Assembly (NCBI GenBank): GCA_028344535.1
Contig: JAOMBK010000003.1
Coordinates: forward strand, 1 to 64,000
Origin: Pseudomonadota bacterium
GTDB taxonomy: Bacteria > Pseudomonadota > Gammaproteobacteria > Magnimaribacterales > D2472
Reading direction: 5' to 3'
DNA length: 64,000 nt
The notes below the pieces were generated by a model. That model made no database searches. It had not been told where the DNA came from and saw only the letters and a program-made list of their open reading frames with translations. A program made the position numbers and the translations under genes. Below are positions 9,106-18,054 of the stretch, in pieces; position 1 is the first letter of the stretch, and each line of letters opens with the position of its first letter.

Positions 9106-10052
9106 ATTTCTTTTGTTTTCTTGGCAGCACTGGTAATTGAGTAATTCTCAATTAGAGCTGCCTTTATTCCTTCCATGTTTAATTGAGCTAACAAAGGGAC
9201 CATTTCTTCCAGTAAAGCTTGTAAGCTTTCTTGATTGCCAGGCTCAGACAAGCATTCGCTAGTAATTAAATCAGGAATTATTCCCACTTTAGATCCAAGA
9301 ACTGGTATTTCATGATTAATGGCCTCCAACACAACCCTTGGGCCTCCCTCTCTATGGCTGGATACAATCAGCCCACTGGTAGTTTTATATTTTTCCTCAA
9401 TGGAGCTGTAATCACAATTCGTTACAATTTTAATCCGATCAGACAGATTTAAGTTATGGATGAGTTGATGAAGGTTTTGTTCTTCAGGACCGGAGCCAAT
9501 AATTTCAAGATCTTCCTGAATATTAATCCAGCTTTTGATCAGCTGATTAAAGCCTTTAACTGGTTCTAGTCTGCCAATGGCAATTATGGGTCCGGTGCGT
9601 GAAGATCGTTCTCCTGCATGCGATGGATTGAACCAATTAGGGATATAGGTGCCCTTAGGGATATTTTCAATAAGCAACTTATTAACGCCTATTACAGCAT
9701 CAAGATTGGTGAATGCATTATTATTTTTTTTATGACCATGGATTGTCGACACGACTTTAATATTGCTAAAAATTTTTACTCCTTTGCCAATGGTGCTGGC
9801 TTTGGCGCCATGGCAATGCAAAATAGAGACATTGTTTTGATTGAGAAACTTAATTAATTTGTATGTGTTGAGTGGAGAATATCTTGAGCCTATGTCTAAT
9901 GATTGAGTTTTCATTCGACCCATATGATGGTGGATAGATTCATCGCAGATAATTACTTGATCCGATACATCAGACATGAATGAGGACAGTTCATATACAT
10001 GTTGTTCAATCCCCGCAAAGATTTGACTTGATACCAAATGAGCAATTTTCAT
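9078..10052 (-). CDS. Glycosyltransferase family 4, second copy type
   Basis: A 324-residue GT-B glycosyltransferase. The N-terminus MKIAHLVSSQIFAGIEQHVYEL has the typical acceptor-side glycine loop, the middle has AIGRLEPVKGFNQLI, and the C-terminal motif is SHREGGPRVVLEAINH, with E-x7-E spacing. It overlaps the ELM1-family gene upstream by 4 nt (ATGA), so the two are translationally coupled and likely act on the same glycan. Its 3' end overlaps the convergent GT4 gene by 28 nt. Confidence 0.9.
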   Translation of the reverse strand: MKIAHLVSSQIFAGIEQHVYELSSFMSDVSDQVIICDESIHHHMGRMKTQSLDIGSRYSPLNTYKLIKFLNQNNVSILHCHGAKASTIGKGVKIFSNIKVVSTIHGHKKNNNAFTNLDAVIGVNKLLIENIPKGTYIPNWFNPSHAGERSSRTGPIIAIGRLEPVKGFNQLIKSWINIQEDLEIIGSGPEEQNLHQLIHNLNLSDRIKIVTNCDYSSIEEKYKTTSGLIVSSHREGGPRVVLEAINHEIPVLGSKVGIIPDLITSECLSEPGNQESLQALLEEMVPLLAQLNMEGIKAALIENYSITSAAKKTKEIYEALLRAN

Positions 10053-11008
10053 TTTTGTTGATTGATAAATTTAAGAATAGAAAACGATATCTTTTCAACT
10101 TCTGCTAAAGGTTCAAAATATGGAGAAGGAGATTCAATTTTTGAAATATCTATCCCTCCCTTTTTGTTAAATATGCTGACTACACCAACTCGCTTAGTAT
10201 TAACCAATTCATTCATCGATTCTCTTATTTTTTTAGCTCCAAAAATCCGTCTATATTTTGGACTCTCTATTTGTATTAAATAGGTTTGACCCTTTGCAGA
10301 TAGTGCCTCAAACACAAGATTTGAACTATCGGGGGTCACAAACTTTAATGAAGATTTATTTAGGCTATCTTGAAATGTATCAGACTCAGCTGAATTCAAA
10401 TCAATGAACTGTACATTAGGATAATTATTCAGCCCACCTATTAATTTTAGGTTGAGGGCATCAGGTGTTCTGCGAGAATTATAAATTTTAAACTCATGCT
10501 TTGGATGCACGCTTAAAATATAATGAAGTTGCTTCATTAAAATTTCTTCATCAAATTTGTAATGCTTGCTTGGGCCTCCAATAGCTATTATTGCCTTATT
10601 TTCATCTACAGGATGGTGAGATATTGCTGCTAGAGAGCCTTGAAATGGAATAACATTCTTAGGAAGACGTCTTCTACGAAAATCATGTTCTGGAGCTATA
10701 ATAAAATCAAAAGAATTAAGTTTATAGCTAGGACGAAGTACAGCTATTGAAAATACATCCTTGGTAGTATTTTTTTTTAAGTATTTCTTTGCCTGAAGAA
10801 TTGTTGAATAGACATCATGACCTGCGCCTATAAGTATTGATGGCCCATCTAATTGATTCTCATTAGCTAACATATTTGAAAAACCTTCATGATTGGGGTA
10901 ATTGATGGGGGTGATCGAGAGTTCTATCTCTTTTTTAAGCTGATCTAAAAGAGCCTGCACTTGTTTTAGATGTCCAGTCTTTGAATCTTGAAACCAGTAA
11001 ACGTTCAT
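10049..11008 (-). CDS. Mitochondrial-fission ELM1-family protein (glycosyltransferase-like)
   Basis: A 319-residue protein resembling the bacterial ELM1 (DUF1022) family. Matching features are the start WFQDSKTGHLKQVQAL, an early IGAGHDVYS segment, VLRPSYKLNSFDFIIAPEHD and the later TPDSSNLVFEALSAKG. The family has a GT-B-like fold and is often encoded near lipopolysaccharide sugar-transfer genes in proteobacteria; the biochemical role is not settled. Its coupling to a GT4 gene supports an envelope-glycan function. It is the first gene of a minus-strand pair and diverges from a small ORF across 86 nt. Confidence 0.8.
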   Translation of the reverse strand: MNVYWFQDSKTGHLKQVQALLDQLKKEIELSITPINYPNHEGFSNMLANENQLDGPSILIGAGHDVYSTILQAKKYLKKNTTKDVFSIAVLRPSYKLNSFDFIIAPEHDFRRRRLPKNVIPFQGSLAAISHHPVDENKAIIAIGGPSKHYKFDEEILMKQLHYILSVHPKHEFKIYNSRRTPDALNLKLIGGLNNYPNVQFIDLNSAESDTFQDSLNKSSLKFVTPDSSNLVFEALSAKGQTYLIQIESPKYRRIFGAKKIRESMNELVNTKRVGVVSIFNKKGGIDISKIESPSPYFEPLAEVEKISFSILKFINQQK

Positions 11009-11094
11009 TAAATTTTTACTTATAATTTGTTATGTTTAAAATACCCTGTCTATGAAGTCTTGTGAAGGTAATAAATCTATAAAATATTTTTAAA

Positions 11095-11283
11095 ATGAAT
11101 GTTCAAAACTCCAATCATCAAATTGCCATGGATCTTATTTCTCAATATGGTGAAGATGCTGAATCTATAGCCATGTTGAGAGCTGCTGAATACGCAGCCA
11201 ATCTAAACACTGAGGAGTGGCTTATTTGGGAGGGTGTCATCAAAGAGATACAAAATATTAGCGCCAATCCAAAGCTTCAATAG
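11095..11283 (+). CDS. Small conserved-type hypothetical protein
   Basis: A 62-residue acidic, probably helical protein without signal or membrane segment. The pattern 'AxxYAAxLNTEEWLIWEGVIKEIQ' resembles short proteobacterial proteins with a W-x-x-I/V-x-x-A/E-I ending and no assigned function. It stands alone between a divergent ELM1 gene and a convergent prepilin peptidase. Shine-Dalgarno evidence is weak. I do not recognise a function. Confidence 0.6.
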   Translation: MNVQNSNHQIAMDLISQYGEDAESIAMLRAAEYAANLNTEEWLIWEGVIKEIQNISANPKLQ

Positions 11284-11414
11284 GACATTATTTGAAAGGA
11301 GCAAGCGGGCATGGCTAACCCGCTCTAATTGGTCTTAGGGAAAAAATTTTAGAGGAAAATTTTTAACCAACTTATTTATATGACAACCATATTGAAGGAA
11401 AGTTCATAATGTTT

Positions 11415-12170
11415 TTATTTAATAGAAAGAAATAAAAACAATAAGCAATAAAATATAGCCCCAATACCTATACCAAACCCCAGCGGAAGCTCCCCATCTT
11501 TATTTTTATTTATAGCGTATAGGCATAAAGTAATGCTTGATCCAATTAAGAGAATTGGTCCAATTGCTGAAGCACCAAAAATAGACCCAATTCCACCCAG
11601 CAACAAGAAATCACCAGATCCAATCCCATCTCTTGATCTGATCATTTTGTAGACTTCGTTGATGCAGAACAATATTCCATAGCCAAAAATCAATCCCAGC
11701 ATAGAGTCTAGTGAAATTGTAAAAAAACTAGTTGAGATATTCAGAGTTAATCCAGATACAACTAAAATAAGGCTAAGTGGCTGAAATAAATGCATGGTTT
11801 GCATATCTATTAATGATTGAATGTATAAGCACATTACAATTAAGACGATTGTCCATGCCACAGGATTGGTTAATTCCATTTTATTAAATATCAATAAAAC
11901 GAATGCAGCAATTAATACTTCATTGATCAAGTAGCTAGAGTTGATCTTGGCATTACATGTCTTACAAATTCCTTGACTATAAACATATCCAACAAAAGGA
12001 ATAAGTTGGAGAATAGTGAGCTTCTTTTTACATAGAGGACAAAATGATCTAGGTTTAAAAATTGTAATTCCAACATCTTCCAGTGGGAGCCTGTAAATTA
12101 ACATTGAAGCGAAACTTCCAAGGCAGCCACCCAGTGCAATCAATGATAAATTAGTCAAAACTAATTCCAT
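11415..12170 (-). CDS. gspO: Prepilin peptidase / N-methyltransferase (A24 family)
   Basis: Inner-membrane aspartic protease that cuts the leader of type II secretion pseudopilins and type IV pilins and methylates the new N-terminal residue. The N-terminal domain has GSFASMLIYRLP and the four-cysteine metal site CPLC...CKTC. The catalytic GxGD lies in GIGSGDFLLLGG, with several transmembrane helices. I chose the ATG (MELVLTN) two codons inside the TTG start of the ORF track. It probably processes the GspG-K pseudopilins encoded 18 kb away, which is the usual unlinked arrangement. Also known as PilD; 251 residues is a normal length. Confidence 0.9.
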   Translation of the reverse strand: MELVLTNLSLIALGGCLGSFASMLIYRLPLEDVGITIFKPRSFCPLCKKKLTILQLIPFVGYVYSQGICKTCNAKINSSYLINEVLIAAFVLLIFNKMELTNPVAWTIVLIVMCLYIQSLIDMQTMHLFQPLSLILVVSGLTLNISTSFFTISLDSMLGLIFGYGILFCINEVYKMIRSRDGIGSGDFLLLGGIGSIFGASAIGPILLIGSSITLCLYAINKNKDGELPLGFGIGIGAIFYCLLFLFLSIK

Positions 12171-12180
12171 TATCAATTAA

Positions 12181-12270
12181 TTATTTTTTGCGAGAAATTA
12201 AGAAGCATACGATCAATAGACCGACCGTTGGTATAGCATAAAGAGTAATTATTAAAAGTTTATCCAGCAT
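12181..12270 (-). CDS. 29-residue single-pass membrane ORF
   Basis: This ORF is too short for the track. It reads MLDKLLIITLYAIPTVGLL then a hydrophobic stretch and a basic end (ISRKK). The shape is a short N-terminus, one roughly 20-residue transmembrane helix and a positively charged tail. Its ATG lies 3 nt after the gamma-glutamyltransferase stop, and its stop is about 10 nt before the prepilin peptidase start, so it fills the gap between two cotranscribed genes. No clear Shine-Dalgarno; translation could be by coupling. Function unknown. Confidence 0.45.
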   Translation of the reverse strand: MLDKLLIITLYAIPTVGLLIVCFLISRKK

Positions 12271-12273
12271 TAA

Positions 12274-13965
12274 TTAGAGTCCTTTGGCGCTTGAGTCTGG
12301 GCGTCTTGTATCCCCGAAGCCATAAAACAATCCATTTTTTATTTCTATACTTTCTAATGCTGTGCCTGGCCCAGACAAATAAATTTTTTGGCCTAAAGAT
12401 TCAATTTTTGCGGCATGTTGAATATCAAAACCAGTTTCTAGCATGAGAACATCTGGTTTCCATTGATGATGTATTCTAGGAGCAACAGTTGCATCGGAGA
12501 TTTCCATTTTAAAAACTAGAGTATTTAAAAGAAATTGAAGAACGGTTGTAATAATTCTAGAGCCACCCGGTGATCCAGTTGCATAAATAGGCTTACCATC
12601 TTTCAGGACTATTGTTGGTGTCATGGAGCTTAAGGGTCTTTTGAATGGCTCAATTTTATTTGCTTCTCCACCAATCAATCCAAATTGATTGGGTACCCCA
12701 GGAGCTGAAACAAAGTCATCCATCTCGTTGTTCATTAAAATTCCAGTTCCATCAACCACCACGCCAGATCCAAAGCCTGAATTTAATGTGTAGGTATTTG
12801 AAACAATGTTTCCATTTTTATCAGCAACTGAAAAATGAGTAGTATCTAGACTTTCATTTTTCAACTCAGATCCTGGAAGAATTTTTTCAGAAGGCGTAAT
12901 CGAATCAAGCTTAATCTTATTATTGATTTTTTTAGCATATTCTTTGCTGATCAGTGATTGAACCGGAACATCAAAAAATTCTGGATCACCCAAGTATTTT
13001 GATCTATCAGCATATGCATACTTCATTGATTCTGTGAGTAATGCTGTATAGGTTGGTGAGTTATGGCCCATCATGACTAAGTCATAATTTTCTAGAATAT
13101 TTAGCATCTGGATGATATGGACACCGCCAGAGGAGGGCGGCCCCATGGTAATTATTTTATGCTCATTAAAATTACCATGAAGAGTTTCACGCCAAATTGG
13201 ACGATAATTTTTTAAATCTTTCTTAGTAATCAGTCCGCCATTTTCTCTCATATAAGCATCTATCCTTGTCGCTACCTCACCTTCATAAAAGCCCTTAACT
13301 CCATTTGTAGAGATTGTTTTCAGCGTATTGGCTAGATTGGGTTGCTTTAATCTCTGGTGCATTTGCACAGGATAATTTGAGTAAAAAATATCTTTAAAAT
13401 TTTTATACTTTCCAAGTTTTTTATATCGCTTATTAAGCGCATCAGCCATGAATGGAGAAATAAGAAAACCTTCTTTAGCTAATTCAATTGCAGGAGCCAG
13501 TAATGTAGACCAAGGCAAGCTACCGAATTTCTTGTGCACTTCCCACATCCCATAAACTGTTCCTGGAACCCCAATTGACAAGACTCCTTGCGTAGCCCTC
13601 TTTTTATCTACAGATCCATCTGATGCAAGAAACATATTTTTCGTTGCAGCTTCAGGTGCTATCTCTCTATAATCAATGCTGTAGCTTTCTTGTGAAGCTT
13701 CATCGAACATGACCATAAATCCACCTCCACCAATATTGCCAGCTCTCGGCAAGACCACGGCCAAAGCAAATGCAACTGCTATAGATGCATCATAGGCATT
13801 GCCTCCTTCTGCAAGGATCGAGTGACCTGCATTTGTGGCAAGATAATGCTGAGAAACAACCATGCCATTTTTGCCAACCTCAGGATGAACAATTGCTTTG
13901 GAATTATAAATCGTAGCCTCTGTATTTAATGCAAAAGCCATCACTAGTAACGCTAAGAATTTCAT
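12274..13965 (-). CDS. ggt: Gamma-glutamyltransferase (periplasmic)
   Basis: An N-terminal-nucleophile hydrolase that cleaves or transfers the gamma-glutamyl group of glutathione. The 563-residue precursor starts with a signal peptide (MKFLALLVMAFALNTEA). The autoprocessing site is DTTHFSVADKNG, where Thr375 becomes the N-terminal nucleophile of the small subunit. Other family motifs are GNIGGGGFMV, GPPSSGGVH and GSPGGSRIITTVLQ. It lies 2 nt downstream of the SDR on the same strand, so it may be the distal part of that operon. Likely role: using exogenous glutathione or gamma-glutamyl peptides as nitrogen and sulfur source. Confidence 0.95.
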   Translation of the reverse strand: MKFLALLVMAFALNTEATIYNSKAIVHPEVGKNGMVVSQHYLATNAGHSILAEGGNAYDASIAVAFALAVVLPRAGNIGGGGFMVMFDEASQESYSIDYREIAPEAATKNMFLASDGSVDKKRATQGVLSIGVPGTVYGMWEVHKKFGSLPWSTLLAPAIELAKEGFLISPFMADALNKRYKKLGKYKNFKDIFYSNYPVQMHQRLKQPNLANTLKTISTNGVKGFYEGEVATRIDAYMRENGGLITKKDLKNYRPIWRETLHGNFNEHKIITMGPPSSGGVHIIQMLNILENYDLVMMGHNSPTYTALLTESMKYAYADRSKYLGDPEFFDVPVQSLISKEYAKKINNKIKLDSITPSEKILPGSELKNESLDTTHFSVADKNGNIVSNTYTLNSGFGSGVVVDGTGILMNNEMDDFVSAPGVPNQFGLIGGEANKIEPFKRPLSSMTPTIVLKDGKPIYATGSPGGSRIITTVLQFLLNTLVFKMEISDATVAPRIHHQWKPDVLMLETGFDIQHAAKIESLGQKIYLSGPGTALESIEIKNGLFYGFGDTRRPDSSAKGL

Positions 13966-13967
13966 GT

Positions 13968-14714
13968 TTATGTGAGCAGGCCTCCATCAACCCTCAAATC
14001 AATTCCATTGATATGTATCGCATCATCTGATGCTAAAAAAGCAATTGTACTTGCTATATCATCTGGCGATCTATTCACACCATCAAGAGGCATAATTTTC
14101 TTTAATAAGCGAGTATCAATATCTTTTGGCATAATTGGATTAGATGACATAGGGGTTTCGATTGAGGCTGGGCAGACGCAATTGATATTCAAACCCTTCA
14201 TTCCATATTCAACAGCAAGCGTTTTTGAAAACGCACTAATTCCTCCTTTTGAAGCGCTATATGCGGCTGTCCATGCATGAGCTCCTAATGCTGCTGTTGA
14301 GGATACATTCACAATAGCACCCTTGGATTTTAGTAACAGCGGGAGAGCATGCCTGCACATAAAAAAAGTACCTGTTAAATTTATCTCTAGAATTTGATTC
14401 CAATTTTCTAGTTCAACTTCATGGGAATTGTCAAAGCGAAGAATGCCTGCAATATTAATGAGCGCATCGAGTCTTTTATAATTCTTTTCTAAATCTTTAA
14501 AAAAATTTTTAGTGCTATTAATTGAAGAGATATCCACAACATGGGCGGATGAATTTTTATTTTTTAGCATATTTTTTGTTGCATCAAGATCTTCTTGATT
14601 TCTATCTATCATTAAAAGATCAGCGCCTTCAGAGTCTAACCTCAAGGCAGTTGACCTCCCAATGCCTGATCCTGCACCAGTTATAACTACGATTTTATTT
14701 TTAAATCTTTCCAT
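13968..14714 (-). CDS. Short-chain dehydrogenase/reductase (SDR)
   Basis: NAD(P)-dependent oxidoreductase of 248 residues, classical SDR. The cofactor motif is TGAGSGIGRS, the structural motif NIAG, and the catalytic residues lie in the VNVSST serine segment and YSASKGG (Tyr-x3-Lys). An acidic residue after beta-2 (MIDRNQED) favours NAD. The C-terminus DLRVDGGLL is typical. It follows the ligase by 14 nt in an SDR / ligase / flavoprotein / SDR operon, so a step in breakdown of a hydroxylated or cyclic acyl-CoA is likely. The substrate is not known. Confidence 0.92.
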   Translation of the reverse strand: MERFKNKIVVITGAGSGIGRSTALRLDSEGADLLMIDRNQEDLDATKNMLKNKNSSAHVVDISSINSTKNFFKDLEKNYKRLDALINIAGILRFDNSHEVELENWNQILEINLTGTFFMCRHALPLLLKSKGAIVNVSSTAALGAHAWTAAYSASKGGISAFSKTLAVEYGMKGLNINCVCPASIETPMSSNPIMPKDIDTRLLKKIMPLDGVNRSPDDIASTIAFLASDDAIHINGIDLRVDGGLLT

Positions 14715-14728
14715 GATTTAGATTTTCT

Positions 14729-16348
14729 TTATGATAATTGCTCTTCAGCGAAAGATTTTGCCCATTTGTAGTTAGCCTTTCCATTTGGGGCTCTTTGCAC
14801 CTCATCAGTAAAAATTACTTTTTTGGGTAATTTATATGCAGCTATGATGCTACGCGTATCATCAATCAATTGTTCTTCTTTTAAGGTCTTATTATCAACC
14901 GTAGATACCACTGCAACAATTTTTTGTCCAAACCTTTCATCGGGCATTCCAACCACAAGGCAGTCAAAAACATCAATGTTTTTCTTTAATGCTTCTTCCA
15001 CTTCTTCAGGGTAAATTTTTTCGCCTGCTGAGTTGATGCAATTACTTCCTCGGCCTAGAAGGGTGATACTTCCATCACTTTCAAGCTTCGCATAGTCTCC
15101 AGGAAAACTATACCTAACACCATTTACCTCTTTAAAAGTTTCTGCAGATTTTTTTTCATCCTTATAATATTCAACTGGGACTAGTCCCGAAGTTCCAAGC
15201 AGTCCAATTTTCTCGGATCCTGGCTCTAATATCTCTCCATCATCTGCAAGAACTATTACCCCAGGATTTATTGAAAATTTTGCTGTTTCTGAGGGATTAT
15301 CTCTTGTTGCAATAGAGCTTCCAATCCCACCCTCAGTAGAGCCCATGGTATCCATTAACTTCATGTCATGATGTTTAAGCAAACCATTTTTTACCTCGGT
15401 GCTCCACATAACACCGCTTGAAATAATGGCTTGTACTGAGCTAATATCATATTCATTATTAGAAGCTTCTGCTCTATCCAAAGCATCAAGCATCGGTCTT
15501 GCAAAAGCATCACCCACAATCACAATATTTGTAACATTCTTGTCTTGCACTTGCCTCCATAGTTGGTCAGGATCAAAACCAAGGTTGGATGTGGTAATTA
15601 CTGTTCCTCCTAAAAGCAAGGGAAGAAAAGCACCTAACCACATCCCTGTTCCATGCATTAAAGGACAGCCAACCAAGCTTTTAATAAATTGATCATTAGC
15701 TTTAGATGCCATGATGGATTCTTCTAAATTGTTGAGATCTTCCGGAACATCGTATCCCATGGCTTTGAGGGTTCTAAACAAAAACGCTAAAAATTCTCCT
15801 TGTTTGTACATTACCCCTTTTGGCATACCGGTTGTTCCACCGGTATAAAGCATATAAACAGTTTCAGGATCTCTAGTGATCCTATCCATTGGAGAGTAAT
15901 CTTGTAAAATTTCTTCATACTTCATACCCTGATCAAAATTAGATTTGCTTCCATCTGGAACTTCAATCCATGCTTTTACATTGGGTAGAGATTTTGCAAT
16001 TTCATTAATTCTTGAGCTGTAGCATGCATGATAGAACACTGCTTCAGCATCAGAATTATCCAATAAATAAATAAGCTCTTCTTCCACATACCGATAATTT
16101 ACATTAATTGGAACACCGCCAATTTTAAAGATTGCATTTTGACCAATTAGGTATTCATTACTGTTATTTAAATACAGTCCTGCTTTAGAATTTGGACCTA
16201 AGCCTTTGCTTGATAGCGCGGCAGCAATCTTACTCGATAGCAGGTCATAATCTTTCCAAGAAACAATGTCTTCTCCGCAAATTAGCGCATCATTCTCAGG
16301 CACTAAATCTGCAACTGTTTCCCATACTGAAGCAAAATCTAAATTCAT
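14729..16348 (-). CDS. Acyl-CoA synthetase, FadD19-like
   Basis: ANL-superfamily ligase of 539 residues forming an acyl-CoA through an acyl-AMP. The P-loop-like motif is YTGGTTGMPKGVMY, A5 is MGSTEGG, and the hinge and adenosine-binding region is FPGDYAKLESDGSITLLGRG. The segments NVNYRYVEEEL, GDAFARPMLDAL and YYKDEKKSAETF are, from memory, close in pattern to mycobacterial FadD19, which activates sterol side chains. That parallel needs an alignment. The start overlaps the upstream flavoprotein stop by one base (TAATG), so the two are coupled. Confidence 0.9.
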   Translation of the reverse strand: MNLDFASVWETVADLVPENDALICGEDIVSWKDYDLLSSKIAAALSSKGLGPNSKAGLYLNNSNEYLIGQNAIFKIGGVPINVNYRYVEEELIYLLDNSDAEAVFYHACYSSRINEIAKSLPNVKAWIEVPDGSKSNFDQGMKYEEILQDYSPMDRITRDPETVYMLYTGGTTGMPKGVMYKQGEFLAFLFRTLKAMGYDVPEDLNNLEESIMASKANDQFIKSLVGCPLMHGTGMWLGAFLPLLLGGTVITTSNLGFDPDQLWRQVQDKNVTNIVIVGDAFARPMLDALDRAEASNNEYDISSVQAIISSGVMWSTEVKNGLLKHHDMKLMDTMGSTEGGIGSSIATRDNPSETAKFSINPGVIVLADDGEILEPGSEKIGLLGTSGLVPVEYYKDEKKSAETFKEVNGVRYSFPGDYAKLESDGSITLLGRGSNCINSAGEKIYPEEVEEALKKNIDVFDCLVVGMPDERFGQKIVAVVSTVDNKTLKEEQLIDDTRSIIAAYKLPKKVIFTDEVQRAPNGKANYKWAKSFAEEQLS

Positions 16349-18054
16349 TACTTATCTCCTTTTCTTAAGTTTTGTCCTATCCTTCTTCCAGAAAAAATAC
16401 AATCAGCTATTGAGAGCCCAGATACATAAATATTTGAGCAAATTCCAACAGCTGTTCTTCCAGCGGCATATAGCCCTTTAATTTCTTGGTTATCTTGATT
16501 TAAAACCTCTCCAGTTTCCTCATTCACCACAAGTCCACCAAGGGTTAGCGTTGTTAGCGGAGCAAGTTTTGAGTCAATTGAAATATCCATAATATGAAAG
16601 GGGCCTTTAAGCTCCTTTACATCACTGGCGGCCTTGCCAAATTCACAAGATGATTGTGATCGAGCTGCTTGATTATATTTCTCAACCTCTTCAGTAAGCA
16701 TATCTGCTGGCAGGCCATAAACTTTCGCTAAATCTACTAAATTGCTTTTCTTCTTAGCATTAAAATACATCAGCATTCTCGCCATATCTCTTTGAAAGGG
16801 CAGAGCTTCCTTGGATTGTTTTTTCGCATCATCTAACAAGCTTTCGTCCAATATCAAATATGCTTTACCATCATTATGCTCACACATAGCATCCCCTAGG
16901 GTTGCTCCATAAACCATCTCATTGCAAAATCTTTGCCCACTCTTATTTACCACTATTCCCTGCGCAAATGCTAATGGAGGATTTAAGAACCGCCATGCTG
17001 TTACTCGATCCATATGATCGGTCTTGCCGCCAACGCTTTGCCCAAGTCTAATTCCAGAACCTTGATCATTGGGAGTGCCTAGAGGCATTCCATCATAATA
17101 TTTTGGTGCATATTCTTTAACCATAGAGCGATTAAAAATAAACCCGCCTGTGGAGAGACAAACCCCCATTTTAGCTTTGATATATTTAACCTGCCTGTGG
17201 CTTTGCTCAATTTTTTGAGCTCTTTTGATAAAGAGACCACCAATTATTTGCAATATATTTGAACCTGGGTAAGAAGGTGGAAGAAGCATCTGCAGCATTT
17301 CTCCACGCGAGGTTAAGGATTTATGTTTTTGGGCTAATTTTCCTGAGGGTAGCATGAGAATTTTGATCCCAACAACTCTTCCCTCGGAGGTAATAACAAG
17401 TGATCGCGCTTCAGTTTGAGGAAAGATTTTTAAACCTTTTTTAATTGCTGATTTCTTTAAGGGATAATAAATTGTTCCCCCAACACCAATAGGTCTAAAT
17501 GGACCTTCTTCATAACCCCTATGCCCCCTTGGAGCAGGCTCCGCATTTTCCATGTAGCTTGGCACCATAGAGTTATCTGAATGGTATAAAAAATATCCAG
17601 CTCCAGGATAGCTAGTTTTAATTTTGTAATAAGAGGGATCAAATTGAACCCCATTGTCCATAAGCCATTGTGTATTTTCAGCTGAAGTATCACAAAATTT
17701 TCTTAAGGTAGATTCTTTTACAATGTCTCCAGTTTCTTGAATGAGGTAATTAAACATATTTTCTGGGGAGTCTTTGACGCCTGCAGCAAGCTGGATTGGT
17801 GTTCCGCCACCGGCATAAAACACGCCGCCACTTTTAGCAGTAGCACCACCACCACTTGTTTTATCGACTCCAATAACTGTTAGATTTTGATCGAGGGCTT
17901 CATTGGCAGCAGCAATTCCAGCGCCCCCCAAACCTGCAACAACCAGATCAGCCTCATCATCCCATGCAAATAAGTTTGGATCAGTGATTATTTGTGGCGC
18001 TTCAACCTCAGACAGCCAAAGCTCTTCATTTGGATTAATTTCAGTTACCAGCAT
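16348..18054 (-). CDS. FAD-binding dehydrogenase, 3-ketosteroid Delta-dehydrogenase/fumarate-reductase family
   Basis: A 568-residue flavoprotein. The Rossmann FAD motif is DLVVAGLGGAGIAAANEA, then a GGGATAKSGGVFYAGGG loop typical of KstD-like and FrdA-like proteins. Later segments are LTLGGLVVNEETGEV and, near the C-terminus, GLYAAGRTAVGICSN, completing the FAD site. The length matches the 3-oxosteroid dehydrogenase group (about 510-570). No Sec or Tat signal is seen, which argues against a periplasmic fumarate reductase. It is flanked by an SDR (14-nt overlap) and a FadD19-like ligase, so a ring or acyl desaturation step is plausible. Substrate assignment is inference. Confidence 0.85.
   Translation of the reverse strand: MLVTEINPNEELWLSEVEAPQIITDPNLFAWDDEADLVVAGLGGAGIAAANEALDQNLTVIGVDKTSGGGATAKSGGVFYAGGGTPIQLAAGVKDSPENMFNYLIQETGDIVKESTLRKFCDTSAENTQWLMDNGVQFDPSYYKIKTSYPGAGYFLYHSDNSMVPSYMENAEPAPRGHRGYEEGPFRPIGVGGTIYYPLKKSAIKKGLKIFPQTEARSLVITSEGRVVGIKILMLPSGKLAQKHKSLTSRGEMLQMLLPPSYPGSNILQIIGGLFIKRAQKIEQSHRQVKYIKAKMGVCLSTGGFIFNRSMVKEYAPKYYDGMPLGTPNDQGSGIRLGQSVGGKTDHMDRVTAWRFLNPPLAFAQGIVVNKSGQRFCNEMVYGATLGDAMCEHNDGKAYLILDESLLDDAKKQSKEALPFQRDMARMLMYFNAKKKSNLVDLAKVYGLPADMLTEEVEKYNQAARSQSSCEFGKAASDVKELKGPFHIMDISIDSKLAPLTTLTLGGLVVNEETGEVLNQDNQEIKGLYAAGRTAVGICSNIYVSGLSIADCIFSGRRIGQNLRKGDK

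Noticed and set aside
11297-11330. AAAGGAG followed by a five-codon ORF (ATG GCT AAC CCG CTC TAA) overlapping the hairpin AGCGGG/CCCGCT.
   Set aside because: Too short to support as a gene, and the six-base stem has no T-run, so it is neither a clear minigene nor a clear terminator.
11341-11440. Two very short ORFs (MTTILKESS and MFLFNRKK) joined by TAATG before the prepilin peptidase 3' end.
   Set aside because: Nine and eight codons, no conserved features, and A/T-rich context make chance likely.
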